A stretch of 11,269 nucleotides of DNA, from the NCBI GenBank assembly GCA_949747745.1, contig CATKFT010000185.1, positions 1-11,269 on the forward strand, written 5' to 3'. This DNA comes from an uncultured Clostridia bacterium. GTDB lineage: Bacteria; Bacillota_A; Clostridia; TANB77; CAG-508. How positions within the stretch are numbered: the first letter of the stretch is position 1; each line of letters opens with the position of its first letter. Of this stretch, positions 1-6,371 are shown piece by piece. The position numbers and the translations under genes are program-made. The notes under the pieces were generated by a model. The model was not told the origin of the DNA and did not search any database. It was given only the letters and a program-made list of their open reading frames with translations.

Positions 1-1
1 A

Positions 2-1273
2 ATTGAAAAGGCAATTAAAGAGAAGTTTAACGAAACAAGTGATATATTAGATGACTTTGAATGGGAAGATAGAAATCCAAAAGATTATTTCTTATATGCA
101 ATGTTAAAGAAAAACTTTGAATTTGAAAAAGTATTTGAAGAATTCGAGAATGGAAAATTTGGAAATTATGAGAATGTGAAATATTTTGGAATAAAAAAGA
201 ATAGTGAAAGTGATGAATTAAGAAAGCAAGTAGAAGTTTTATACTATAATTCAAAAGATGACTTTGCTATTAAATTAAAAACAAAGCAAGAAGATGAAGT
301 GATTTTATGTAAGAACCCAAAAGGAAATACATTTAATGAAATATATCAAAACATTGAAGGGCAAAAAAACACATATAAAGGTAATAAAAACCTACAGGAA
401 GGTGAACTATTAAAAGTTCCAAATATAAAATTAAAAGAAAAAACAGAATTTACTGAAATACAAAATAAGCCATTTTATTTTTCGAATGGAGATGAATATG
501 AAATTGAAAAAGCATTACAAACAATAGAGTTTGAGTTAGATAAAACAGGAGGAAAAATAAAGAGTGAAGCTGGAATGATGGTAAAGAATACTTCTGCAAT
601 AATGCTTAATGAAATTAGAGAGTTTGCAATAGATGATACATTTGCAATATTCCTAATAGAGCAAGAAAAAGAAAAACCATATTTTGCAGGAAAAATATCA
701 GACATATCAAAAGTGCAAAATGATGTAGTAAGACCTAATAATATAGAAGAGCAAAATAAGACAAGCAAATTAGCTAAGATGTATATTGACATGATAGAAG
801 TTATAATGGAAAGAGATCAAGGATTGCAGGGAAATATCAAATTTTTAGCGATTGATTTTTCAAATTTTAGAAGACCTTTAACAGAAGTAGAAAAAGCAGA
901 AAAATATAATATGCCTAATTTTAATACAAAAGAAGAGAAAGAAAAATGGGAGAAAATGATAAAAAGTAAACCAATAGAAGATAAAACAAAACAAGAAATA
1001 GTAGAATACCTAAAAGAAAAATATCAAAATATAGAAATAAAACAAAATACACTTGAAGAATTAATTGAACAGGGACTAGCAACGAAAGACAGAGGAATAG
1101 AAAATGGAATTCTTATATATGTTTCAACAATTCCAGAGATAGTAGAAGAAAATGAAGCTAAACTTGAATTAACAAAATATAGAGGTCCATTAGGTGCATA
1201 TTTTATCGAATATGAAATGAAATATAAAGATAACGAATGGCAATTAAAATCAATATCAGAAGCAATTAGTTAA
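2..1273 (+). CDS. Serpin-like protein with extra C-terminal domain (5' end outside window)
   Basis: The reading frame is open from base 2, so the first in-frame ATG (101) is probably internal and the gene starts upstream of the window; 423 residues are visible. The part encoded by about bases 230-700 resembles the C-terminal half of serpins. It has a YYNSKDDFAIKL stretch, like the serpin 'elpYkgddfsl' strand. A VPNIKLKEK segment follows, like 'lPkfkie'. Then comes IEFELDKTGGKIKSEAG, like the hinge 'ievnEeGteAaAat'. It ends with TFAIFLIEQEKEKPYFAGKI, like 'PFlFlIrdk..ilFmGrv'. The hinge lacks the run of small alanines found in inhibitory serpins, so protease inhibition is doubtful. About 170 more residues follow: a charged helical stretch, then a domain ending in GPLGAYFIEYEMKYKDNEWQ, which I do not recognise. 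Family assignment is by eye; the location (exported or cytosolic) cannot be judged without the N-terminus. Confidence 0.5.
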   Translation: MEKAIKEKFNETSDILDDFEWEDRNPKDYFLYAMLKKNFEFEKVFEEFENGKFGNYENVKYFGIKKNSESDELRKQVEVLYYNSKDDFAIKLKTKQEDEVILCKNPKGNTFNEIYQNIEGQKNTYKGNKNLQEGELLKVPNIKLKEKTEFTEIQNKPFYFSNGDEYEIEKALQTIEFELDKTGGKIKSEAGMMVKNTSAIMLNEIREFAIDDTFAIFLIEQEKEKPYFAGKISDISKVQNDVVRPNNIEEQNKTSKLAKMYIDMIEVIMERDQGLQGNIKFLAIDFSNFRRPLTEVEKAEKYNMPNFNTKEEKEKWEKMIKSKPIEDKTKQEIVEYLKEKYQNIEIKQNTLEELIEQGLATKDRGIENGILIYVSTIPEIVEENEAKLELTKYRGPLGAYFIEYEMKYKDNEWQLKSISEAIS

Positions 1274-1293
1274 ATATAAATAGAAAAAGATAA

Positions 1294-1314
1294 TATATAT
1301 TGTATCAATATATA
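1294..1314. repeat. Perfect 9-bp inverted repeat between two genes
   Basis: TATATATTG-TAT-CAATATATA lies in the 56-bp gap before the membrane-anchored gene. It has no T-run and little GC, so it is not a convincing terminator. It could be an operator or just a product of AT-rich sequence. Confidence 0.4.
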
Positions 1315-1341
1315 AAGTGAAAGGTTGAAATGGTGGGTGTA

Positions 1342-1812
1342 ATGAGTAAAAATACAAAAATTATTATTGGAATTTTAATTGCATTGATTATAGTTATAGG
1401 TATGGTTATTGCATATAAAATAATTGAAAAAAGTGTTACAGAAAGAGAAAATTTTAAATTTAAAGTTGAAAATATTGATTCGAATCTTGTTAATACTGTA
1501 AGCCATGATAATAATAAAGAATACGCATATGCTGATGTATTTTATGCTAAAATAAAAAAAATAAGCACATATAACGGAATAACAACCATTCTAGTAGAAG
1601 GGCTTGAAGTGAATGATATAAATCATAGAGGTTTATTTGAATTTTCTGTTAAAGATGATACAAAAATACTATGGAGAGGAACTGAAATTAAATTATCAGA
1701 TTTGAAAGAAAAACAGAATATTTCTATTACTTCAATAGGAGTAGTAGAAGAAAGTTATCCAGCAAGACTAACTAACGTATCAAGAGTTATTTTATTAGAT
1801 GATGAATTATAA
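1342..1812 (+). CDS. Small membrane-anchored protein with beta-rich extracellular domain
   Basis: The protein has 156 residues if it starts at the ATG at 1342 (MSKNTKIIIGIL), which has GGTGGG just upstream. An ATG at 1330 would add four residues and has a weaker GAAAGG site, so the start is not certain. Residues about 5-26 are one hydrophobic helix preceded by Lys, fitting an uncleaved N-terminal membrane anchor with the rest outside the cell. The remainder alternates short hydrophobic strands with polar turns (ITTILVEGLEV, LFEFSVKDDTKILWRGTEIK, ISITSIGVVEESYPARL). This is the layout of small OB-fold-like domains such as DUF3221, which I name only as a possible relative. It follows the serpin-like gene in the same direction by 68 bp and is closed by a strong terminator, so the two may be co-transcribed. 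Function unknown. Confidence 0.75.
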   Translation: MSKNTKIIIGILIALIIVIGMVIAYKIIEKSVTERENFKFKVENIDSNLVNTVSHDNNKEYAYADVFYAKIKKISTYNGITTILVEGLEVNDINHRGLFEFSVKDDTKILWRGTEIKLSDLKEKQNISITSIGVVEESYPARLTNVSRVILLDDEL

Positions 1813-1823
1813 TTACAATTTGG

Positions 1824-1861
1824 AAAATAGATTACTTTAGCAAAAGTAAATCTATTTTTTT
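1824..1861 (+). terminator. Rho-independent terminator
   Basis: A 15-bp stem with one bulged A (left arm 1824-1838, loop AGCA, right arm 1843-1858) runs into a T tract to 1861. It sits 11 bp after the membrane-anchored gene and separates it from the polymerase operon. Confidence 0.85.
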
Positions 1862-1873
1862 AGAGCAAGCACC

Positions 1874-1885
1874 AAACAGTTGTTT
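1874..1885. promoter_or_regulatory. LexA-like dyad AAAC-AGTT-GTTT overlapping the -35 box
   Basis: AAACAGTTGTTT has the spacing of the Gram-positive LexA box (GAAC-N4-GTTC) but A and T replace the outer G and C. It overlaps the -35 hexamer of the Y-family polymerase promoter, where an SOS repressor would be expected to bind. The match is imperfect, so this is a candidate operator only. Confidence 0.35.
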
Positions 1886-1911
1886 ACAAGCAACAATTTT
1901 TATGTTATACT
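1883..1911 (+). promoter_or_regulatory. Sigma-A type promoter for the umuC-yolD operon
   Basis: TTTACA (1883-1888), a 17-bp spacer, and TATACT (1906-1911). The start codon lies about 28 bp further on. The spacer is nearly the same as that of the promoter at 3876-3904, which supports both calls. Confidence 0.75.
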
Positions 1912-1939
1912 ATAAGAGGAAAGTTTGGAGGTGGAGATT

Positions 1940-3442
1940 TTGCATAAAATATATGCAGCTATAGATTTAAAATCTTTTTATGCTTCAGTGGAATGTAGGG
2001 AAAGAGGATTAGATCCATTAACTACAAATCTTGTTGTAGCAGATGAAGCAAGAACAGAAAAAACAATATGTTTGGCTGTTACTCCAGCTTTAAAGGCTTA
2101 TGGAATACAAGGAAGAGCAAGATTATTTGAAGTAGTAGAAAAAGCTAAAGGTATAAATTTTGAAAGAAGAATGAAAGCCCCAAACCATAAATTTATAGGA
2201 AAATCTTTTAATGATATAGAATTAAAAAATAATCCATCATTAGAACTGGATTTTATAAAAGCACTACCCAGAATGAGTCTTTATATGAAGTATAGCACAA
2301 CAATATACAATATATATTTAAAATATATTGCTCCAGAAGATATTTACCCATACTCTATTGATGAAGTATTTTGTGATATTACTAGCTATTTAAATACATA
2401 TAAACTAACAGCAAAAGAATTAGTATCTAAAATGATTATGGATGTATACAATACTACAGGAATAACAGCGACGGCAGGAATAGGAACAAATCTATTCTTA
2501 AGTAAAGTTGCCATGGATATAGGAGCAAAACACATAACACCAGATAAATATGGTGTTAGAATTGCAGGACTAGACGAAATGACATTTAGAAAAAAGCTAT
2601 GGAATCATAGACCTATTACAGATTTTTGGAGAGTAGGAAAAGGATATGCAAAAAAGTTAGAAGAACACAATATGTATACTATGGGAGATGTAGCAAGGTG
2701 TTCATTAGAAAATGAAGAATTGTTATATAAATTATTTGGAGTAAATGCAGAATTACTAATAGACCATAGTTGGGGATGGGAATGTGTAACAATAGACAGC
2801 ATAAAAAATTATAAGCCACAGACTAAAAGCTTAAGTTCTGGACAAGTTTTACATTGCCCTTATAATTTTGAAAAAGCAAGATTAATATTAAAAGAAATGG
2901 TAGAATTGCAAGTGTTAGAAATGGTAGAAAAGAATTATGTAACAGATCAATTAGTTTTAGATATTACATATGATGTAGAAAATTTAAGCAGCAAAGAATA
3001 TAGTAAATTCTACAATGGAGAAATCAAAATAGATCGTTATGGAAGAAATATTCCAAAACCAGCACATGGAACATTTAGGCTAGAAAACCATACATCATCA
3101 ACAAAACTAATCATGAATGGATTTTTAAAACTATATGATGATATAGTGAATAGGAAAATGCTAATTAGAAAAATCAATATATGTGTAGGAAACTTATTAA
3201 ATGAAACTGAAATAAAAGAAAAAAATAAATATGAGCAAATAGATTTATTTACCAATTATGGAGAATTAGAAGAAAAGAAGAAAAAAGAAGAGAAAGAGTT
3301 GCAAAAAGAAAAAGCACTACAAAATGCTATAATTAATATAAAAAGTAAATATGGTAAAAATGCTCTTATAAAAGGAATGAATTTAGAAGAGGGAGCAACA
3401 ACTATTGAAAGAAACGGACAAATAGGAGGACATAAAGGATAG
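1940..3442 (+). CDS. Y-family (UmuC/DinB-type) translesion DNA polymerase
   Basis: This enzyme copies damaged DNA past lesions at the replication fork, at the cost of mutation. The start is the TTG at 1940, five bases after an excellent GGAGGTGGA site (1927-1935); the TTG at 1925 lies before that site. The protein has 500 residues, slightly longer than the usual 420-ish because of a charged C-terminal tail. The first catalytic Asp is D9 in AIDLKSFYASVE, with the steric-gate aromatic at F13/Y14. The second acidic pair is D141-E142 in YSIDEVFCDIT. Helix-hairpin-helix and little-finger regions follow. Q433-F437 (QIDLF) matches the sliding-clamp binding motif, followed by a Lys/Glu-rich helix. 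The promoter overlaps a LexA-like dyad, suggesting SOS control. The yolD-like gene follows by 9 bp. This pairing is common in prophages and integrative elements of Firmicutes as well as in chromosomes. Confidence 0.93.
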   Translation: MHKIYAAIDLKSFYASVECRERGLDPLTTNLVVADEARTEKTICLAVTPALKAYGIQGRARLFEVVEKAKGINFERRMKAPNHKFIGKSFNDIELKNNPSLELDFIKALPRMSLYMKYSTTIYNIYLKYIAPEDIYPYSIDEVFCDITSYLNTYKLTAKELVSKMIMDVYNTTGITATAGIGTNLFLSKVAMDIGAKHITPDKYGVRIAGLDEMTFRKKLWNHRPITDFWRVGKGYAKKLEEHNMYTMGDVARCSLENEELLYKLFGVNAELLIDHSWGWECVTIDSIKNYKPQTKSLSSGQVLHCPYNFEKARLILKEMVELQVLEMVEKNYVTDQLVLDITYDVENLSSKEYSKFYNGEIKIDRYGRNIPKPAHGTFRLENHTSSTKLIMNGFLKLYDDIVNRKMLIRKINICVGNLLNETEIKEKNKYEQIDLFTNYGELEEKKKKEEKELQKEKALQNAIINIKSKYGKNALIKGMNLEEGATTIERNGQIGGHKG

Positions 3443-3451
3443 GAGGTATCT

Positions 3452-3874
3452 ATGAATGATGAACACAAATATGATGATATTATCAATTTAGAGCATCATG
3501 TATCAAAAACACATAAACAAATGAGTATAGAAGAAAGGTCAGCACAGTTTGCACCATTTGCTGCACTTGTTGGATATGAAGATGAGGTAAAAGAAACTGA
3601 AAGGATTACAGAAAGAATGATAGAAATAACTGAAGAAATAAGAAGTATTTTAGACGAGAAAATACATTTAATACAAAATAAAATAGCAGAACAACCAGAA
3701 GTAACAATTACCTATTTTATAGCAGATAGCAAAAAACAAGGTGGAAAATACCAAACTATAAACGGAATTATAAAGAAAATTGATAACTATGAAAAAAAGT
3801 TAATATTAACTAGTAATACTGAAATTTTCATAAAAGATATTATTGAAATCTCATCCAACATATTTAAGCAATAG
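3452..3874 (+). CDS. YolD-like protein, partner of the Y-family polymerase
   Basis: A 140-residue soluble protein with the YolD-like signature near its N-terminus: MSIEERSAQFAPFAALVGYE (residues 24-43), followed by a Glu/Arg-rich helix (ETERITERMIEITEEIRS). The C-terminal half (about residues 75-130) alternates strands and turns and carries GKYQTINGIIKKIDN, typical of the small beta domain of this family. The start has a near-perfect AGGAGG site (3442-3447). Its position 9 bp after the polymerase gene is the standard arrangement: YolD-like proteins accompany UmuC-type polymerases in Firmicutes and are thought to assist or control them, but the biochemical role is not well settled. It should share the promoter at 1883. 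Confidence 0.9.
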   Translation: MNDEHKYDDIINLEHHVSKTHKQMSIEERSAQFAPFAALVGYEDEVKETERITERMIEITEEIRSILDEKIHLIQNKIAEQPEVTITYFIADSKKQGGKYQTINGIIKKIDNYEKKLILTSNTEIFIKDIIEISSNIFKQ

Positions 3875-3875
3875 A

Positions 3876-3904
3876 TTGTTAAGCAATTGTTTTTATGGTA
3901 TTAT
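3876..3904 (+). promoter_or_regulatory. Sigma-A type promoter for the DUF1287 gene
   Basis: TTGTTA (3876-3881), 17-bp spacer, TATTAT (3899-3904), beginning immediately after the yolD-like stop codon. The spacer matches that of the polymerase promoter at 13 of 16 aligned positions. Confidence 0.7.
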
Positions 3905-3925
3905 AAAAAAGAGAGTGATGAGAAT

Positions 3926-4579
3926 ATGAAAAATAAAATTATAGTATTGTTGATTGTAATATTGGTAGTTATTTTAAGCATAATCATATTATATAAATTA
4001 AGCATTATTCCACACAAACAATACACCAACAAAGACTTTGATATAAAAACATATATTAGTGGTATTGACAAAGATAATGATGGAATAGATGACCAGACAG
4101 ATATATTAAATAATGTTAAGAAATACATACAAACAAAACCAAAATATCAAAGTAAGTATTATAATACAGGCTATCCAAATGACGAATATGGAGTTTGTAC
4201 TGATGTTGTTGGATTTGGATTAAAAGATGCAGGATATGACTTAATGGAACTAGTAAACGAAGATATTATAGCTTATAAAGAGAGATACAATATCAAGACA
4301 ATAGATAAAAATATTGATTTTAGAAGAGTACGAAACCTAAATGTATATTTAAAAAATAATCATATATCTCTTACCACTGATTTATCAAAAATAGCAGAAT
4401 GGCAAGGTGGAGATATAATTGTATTCAAAGACCACATTGGGATTATATCAGATAAACGAAACAAAAAAGGCATACCATTTTTAATACATCATGCAAATCC
4501 AATGCAAATAAACTACGAGGAAGATATATTAGAGTTATATAATAAAGACTATATTATAGGACATTATAGAATTTCATAG
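3926..4579 (+). CDS. Membrane-anchored DUF1287 family protein
   Basis: The protein has 217 residues from the ATG at 3926. An upstream in-frame TTG at 3887 is rejected because it lies inside the promoter. Residues about 4-26 form one hydrophobic helix, so the rest should lie outside the membrane. Residues about 70-217 match DUF1287 (COG3738, YijF-like): GVCTDVVGFGLKDAGYDL, IDFRRVRNLNVYLK, LTTD, EWQGGDIIVF, HIGIISDKRNKKGIPFLIHH and a terminal IIGHYRIS. The conserved Cys (C91, in VCTD) and His (H170, in HIGI) resemble the Cys-His pair of NlpC/P60-type cysteine hydrolases. A cell-wall amidase or peptidase role is therefore plausible but unproven. A DKDNDGIDD stretch just before the domain looks like a calcium-binding loop. 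It lies downstream of the yolD-like gene but has its own promoter and ends at a strong terminator. Confidence 0.88.
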   Translation: MKNKIIVLLIVILVVILSIIILYKLSIIPHKQYTNKDFDIKTYISGIDKDNDGIDDQTDILNNVKKYIQTKPKYQSKYYNTGYPNDEYGVCTDVVGFGLKDAGYDLMELVNEDIIAYKERYNIKTIDKNIDFRRVRNLNVYLKNNHISLTTDLSKIAEWQGGDIIVFKDHIGIISDKRNKKGIPFLIHHANPMQINYEEDILELYNKDYIIGHYRIS

Positions 4580-4592
4580 ATTAATTAAAGTT

Positions 4593-4622
4593 AAAGAATA
4601 GCTGTGTTTAGCTATTCTTTTT
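4593..4622. terminator. Perfect 11-bp hairpin terminator between convergent genes
   Basis: AAAGAATAGCT (4593-4603), loop GTGTTT, AGCTATTCTTT (4610-4620), then more Ts. It ends the DUF1287 transcript. The stop codon of the DUF6076 gene on the other strand (4608-4610) lies inside it; the minus-strand side has only a short T-rich tail, so it works best for the plus strand. Confidence 0.85.
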
Positions 4623-5618
4623 AATCCAATTTTTAAAGTCTTCAGCAGACAATTTATTATTTTTGTATTGACTAACTTTCTTTTTTCCAATTTCCTTAAA
4701 TTTATTAAAATCATTAACGTATTTTAGAATATCAGGATTTCGTGATTTCATCATAGACTTTCTGTTATAAACCTTATAATAAAGTTTTAGTACTGCATCA
4801 TTTTCATTATTATTCTGAAAAGTAGATTTTCTTCCTATATTTCTACAAGTTTTTGTTGTTTCTCCTGGAGCAATATTATCACAATAGTTATATGCCTTAT
4901 TCGTAGCTATAAAATATCTACCACAATTTTTACAAGATTTTAAGTAGACATTTTCTTTAAGTATGCTACAAATAGACTTGTAAATTATGCTAGAAATGTC
5001 ATAAGGAAGAATTAAATCATACTCTATTACTTGATTATTCTTCTTAGATAAAAAATCATAAATATCCTTTTCAGTTGCACCAGGATATGATGAAAATAAG
5101 TGTGTAGAGTAGTATGCAGACTTATTTTCATTTAAAACTGTAAGTGTAGGGGATATTCTTCTAAGTACATATAGTCTTTCTATTGGTGAATAATTCTTAG
5201 CTTTATTATTTGGATTTACCAAACAATAATCTAGTATCATATCCGTCTGTTCTTGTAGTTTATTTAATAAATATTTGTTTTTAATATGCAAATCTGAAAT
5301 GAAGTTTTGAAAATCAGTTTCATTACAAAATCCATCTTTAAACACTTTCTTCAACTTAGCATAGTTCAATAAAGATAATGAATATTTTGTGAAAAATTCA
5401 AGAAAATCGCTGTATTCATTAAAGTTTGCATTTAAAAAGTCTGCTAAAAAATATCCTAATTGTTGAATTGTTATTTTATAGTTAGCATCAATAACAAATT
5501 TCATAGTTTTTTTATTGAAATTTATAGGATAATTTATAACAATTTCACTATTATTTTTTTCATTTATAGCTAATCCTAATCCAGACAAAATATCTGCAAT
5601 ATAAGCATTTTCCTCCAT
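4608..5618 (-). CDS. DUF6076 family protein with four-cysteine zinc motif
   Basis: A 336-residue protein on the minus strand with a clear AAGGAG site seven bases before its ATG. Residues 1-225 are mixed helical with no motif I recognise. Residues 229-262 carry CKNCGRYFI, then YCDNI and TCRNIG, giving cysteines C229, C232, C246 and C258: a probable zinc-binding knuckle of the CGNR-like kind. This is the hallmark of DUF6076 proteins, which are common in Clostridia and often near mobile elements. The C-terminus is Lys-rich. The zinc motif and basic tail suggest nucleic-acid binding, but the function is not known. It is transcribed away from the recombinase genes from a good promoter (5647-5675) framed by repeated AACACAA sites, so it may be repressed by itself or by the neighbouring HTH protein. 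The stop codon lies within the shared terminator. Confidence 0.8.
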   Translation of the reverse strand: MEENAYIADILSGLGLAINEKNNSEIVINYPINFNKKTMKFVIDANYKITIQQLGYFLADFLNANFNEYSDFLEFFTKYSLSLLNYAKLKKVFKDGFCNETDFQNFISDLHIKNKYLLNKLQEQTDMILDYCLVNPNNKAKNYSPIERLYVLRRISPTLTVLNENKSAYYSTHLFSSYPGATEKDIYDFLSKKNNQVIEYDLILPYDISSIIYKSICSILKENVYLKSCKNCGRYFIATNKAYNYCDNIAPGETTKTCRNIGRKSTFQNNNENDAVLKLYYKVYNRKSMMKSRNPDILKYVNDFNKFKEIGKKKVSQYKNNKLSAEDFKNWIKKNS

Positions 5619-5646
5619 TATAATCTCCTTTTTGTTATGAACACAA

Positions 5647-5675
5647 ATTATATAAAAAACTAAATTGTGTTACAA
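5647..5675 (-). promoter_or_regulatory. Sigma-A type promoter for the DUF6076 gene
   Basis: Read on the minus strand: TTGTAA (5675-5670), 17-bp spacer, TATAAT (5652-5647), about 28 bp before the start codon. Both hexamers overlap AACACAA/TTGTGTT elements. Confidence 0.75.
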
Positions 5676-5731
5676 TCGCTTTTTACCAATGTTTATTGAC
5701 TTTCAAAGAATAGAAAATTATAATGCAAATA

Positions 5732-5767
5732 GTTAGAAACAATTTCATAACAAATTGTGTTCCTAAC
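5732..5767. repeat. Imperfect inverted repeat (possible hairpin or operator)
   Basis: GTTAG (5732-5736) and CTAAC (5763-5767) pair. Inside them ACAATTT pairs with AAATTGT, around a CATAAC loop, with a small unpaired bulge between the two helices. It incorporates the right-hand TTGTGTT element. Confidence 0.5.
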
Positions 5768-5775
5768 AGACATAT

Positions 5776-5833
5776 AACATATAGTATAAGCGAGTTTTAC
5801 TCTTTTTGAATCAATAAAATTATACTATATGTT
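5776..5833. repeat. Perfect 14-bp inverted repeat with symmetrical outward -10 boxes
   Basis: AACATATAGTATAA (5776-5789) and its exact reverse complement (5820-5833) flank 30 bp. Each arm contains TATACT reading outward (minus strand 5788-5783, plus strand 5821-5826), so this may be a back-to-back promoter pair for the two divergent genes. The matching -35 boxes are weak: TTCAAA at 16 bp on the left, and nothing convincing at 17 bp on the right. It could equally be a paired operator. Confidence 0.55.
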
Positions 5834-5862
5834 TATAAAAAAATCAATATAGGCGAATTCTA
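5785..5862. repeat. 15-bp imperfect direct repeat
   Basis: TATAAGCGAGTTTTA (5785-5799) and TATAGGCGAATTCTA (5848-5862) match at 12 of 15 positions and are 63 bp apart, about six helical turns. The first copy overlaps the left arm of the 14-bp inverted repeat. The GCGA core stands out in this AT-rich region. A binding-site role is inferred. Confidence 0.4.
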
Positions 5863-5890
5863 GATTAAGTCTATATAGAAAAACTATGTC

Positions 5891-5912
5891 AAAAAATGTG
5901 TAAACACTTTTT
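5891..5912. promoter_or_regulatory. Palindrome upstream of the HTH gene (candidate operator)
   Basis: GTGT-AA-ACAC (5898-5907), flanked by A-runs on the left and T-runs on the right, gives an almost complete dyad. It lies directly before the AAGGGAGAG ribosome binding site of the HTH gene, where an autoregulator could bind. The T-run is short, so it is not a strong terminator. Confidence 0.4.
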
Positions 5913-5938
5913 GAACTAAAAAGAAGGGAGAGTTTATT

Positions 5939-6355
5939 GTGGAAAAAGTAGCTATTATAAATAATCTTTACTTTGAACAAAGGAAGAGCTTAACTGAAAT
6001 AGCAGAAATAATAAATACATCCGTGAGCTACATTTCAAAGATATTAAGAAAAAATGAGATGTATAAAATTGAGAAAGAAAAAAGAAAAGAAGAAAATCAA
6101 AAACGAAGAAAAAAAGTACAAAAAGATTTGATTTATAGTAAAAGAGAAAGCAAAACAGACATAGACTATATAAACTTAAAGAATAAACACGAACAAGACA
6201 TAAATGAATTATCAAAACATTCAACAATTGGAAATCATGCTTTAAGAAAATGGTGTAATAGTGCATACAAATACAATAATAAGAAAAAATGTTATGAATT
6301 TGATACACAAAACCTATTAAAGCCTGCTGATTTTCCATTATATATTAAAGCTTAA
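5939..6355 (+). CDS. Helix-turn-helix DNA-binding protein of the recombinase module
   Basis: A 138-residue basic protein starting at a GTG with a strong AAGGGAGAG site about nine bases upstream. Residues 17-38 (SLTEIAEIINTSVSYISKIL) are a canonical helix-turn-helix of the sigma-70 region 4 / transposase type. Residues 40-75 are a highly charged Lys/Glu helix. The C-terminal part (LSKHSTIGNHALRKWCNSAYKYNNKKKCYEF) resembles the conserved tail of a family of small Firmicutes HTH proteins that I recognise only by pattern. It heads the rightward gene set, 16 bp before the next gene, and faces the divergent, repeat-rich region. I infer that it controls this locus, perhaps binding the dyads there. 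A direct role in recombination is also possible. Confidence 0.75.
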   Translation: MEKVAIINNLYFEQRKSLTEIAEIINTSVSYISKILRKNEMYKIEKEKRKEENQKRRKKVQKDLIYSKRESKTDIDYINLKNKHEQDINELSKHSTIGNHALRKWCNSAYKYNNKKKCYEFDTQNLLKPADFPLYIKA

Positions 6356-6371
6356 ATAACAGGAGAAAACT

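Larger units (their letters stand above)
5633..5768. repeat. 17-bp inverted repeat plus third half-site around the DUF6076 promoter
   Basis: The sequence at 5752-5768 (AAATTGTGTTCCTAACA) recurs inverted at 5633-5649 with 15 of 17 positions the same. A third partial copy (AAATTGTGTTAC) lies at 5662-5673. The first and third-listed copies make a perfect 7-bp dyad, AACACAA-N18-TTGTGTT (5640-5646 and 5665-5671), covering the -10 and -35 boxes of the leftward promoter. This is the layout expected of operators; the 17-bp arms flanking about 102 bp could also be recombination sites. Confidence 0.6.
5619..5938. other. Divergent, repeat-rich 320-bp control region
   Basis: This gene-free stretch lies between the DUF6076 gene (leftward) and the HTH gene (rightward). 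It holds a leftward promoter, three copies of an AACACAA/TTGTGTT element, an imperfect hairpin, a perfect 14-bp inverted repeat with outward-facing TATACT boxes, a 12/15 direct repeat, and a GTGTAAACAC palindrome just before the HTH ribosome binding site. I see no coding sequence or RNA gene in it. The density of symmetric elements is much higher than in any other gap of the window. Confidence 0.75.

Noticed and set aside
1294..1314. Terminator after the serpin-like gene
   Set aside because: The 9-bp dyad is nearly all A/T and has no following T-run, so it should not terminate transcription.
1925..1939. TTG at 1925 as the polymerase start
   Set aside because: It precedes the GGAGGTGGA ribosome binding site; the TTG at 1940 has correct spacing and gives the normal Y-family N-terminus.
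3887..3925. Upstream TTG start for the DUF1287 gene
   Set aside because: It falls inside the promoter spacer, so it would not be transcribed, and it lacks a ribosome binding site. The ATG at 3926 begins a typical membrane anchor.
5955..6338. 127-codon open frame on the minus strand opposite the HTH gene
   Set aside because: Phe/Leu/Ser-rich translation typical of the complement of Lys/Glu-rich coding DNA, no ribosome binding site, and the plus-strand gene has recognisable domains. The same applies to the other minus-strand frames opposite plus-strand genes.
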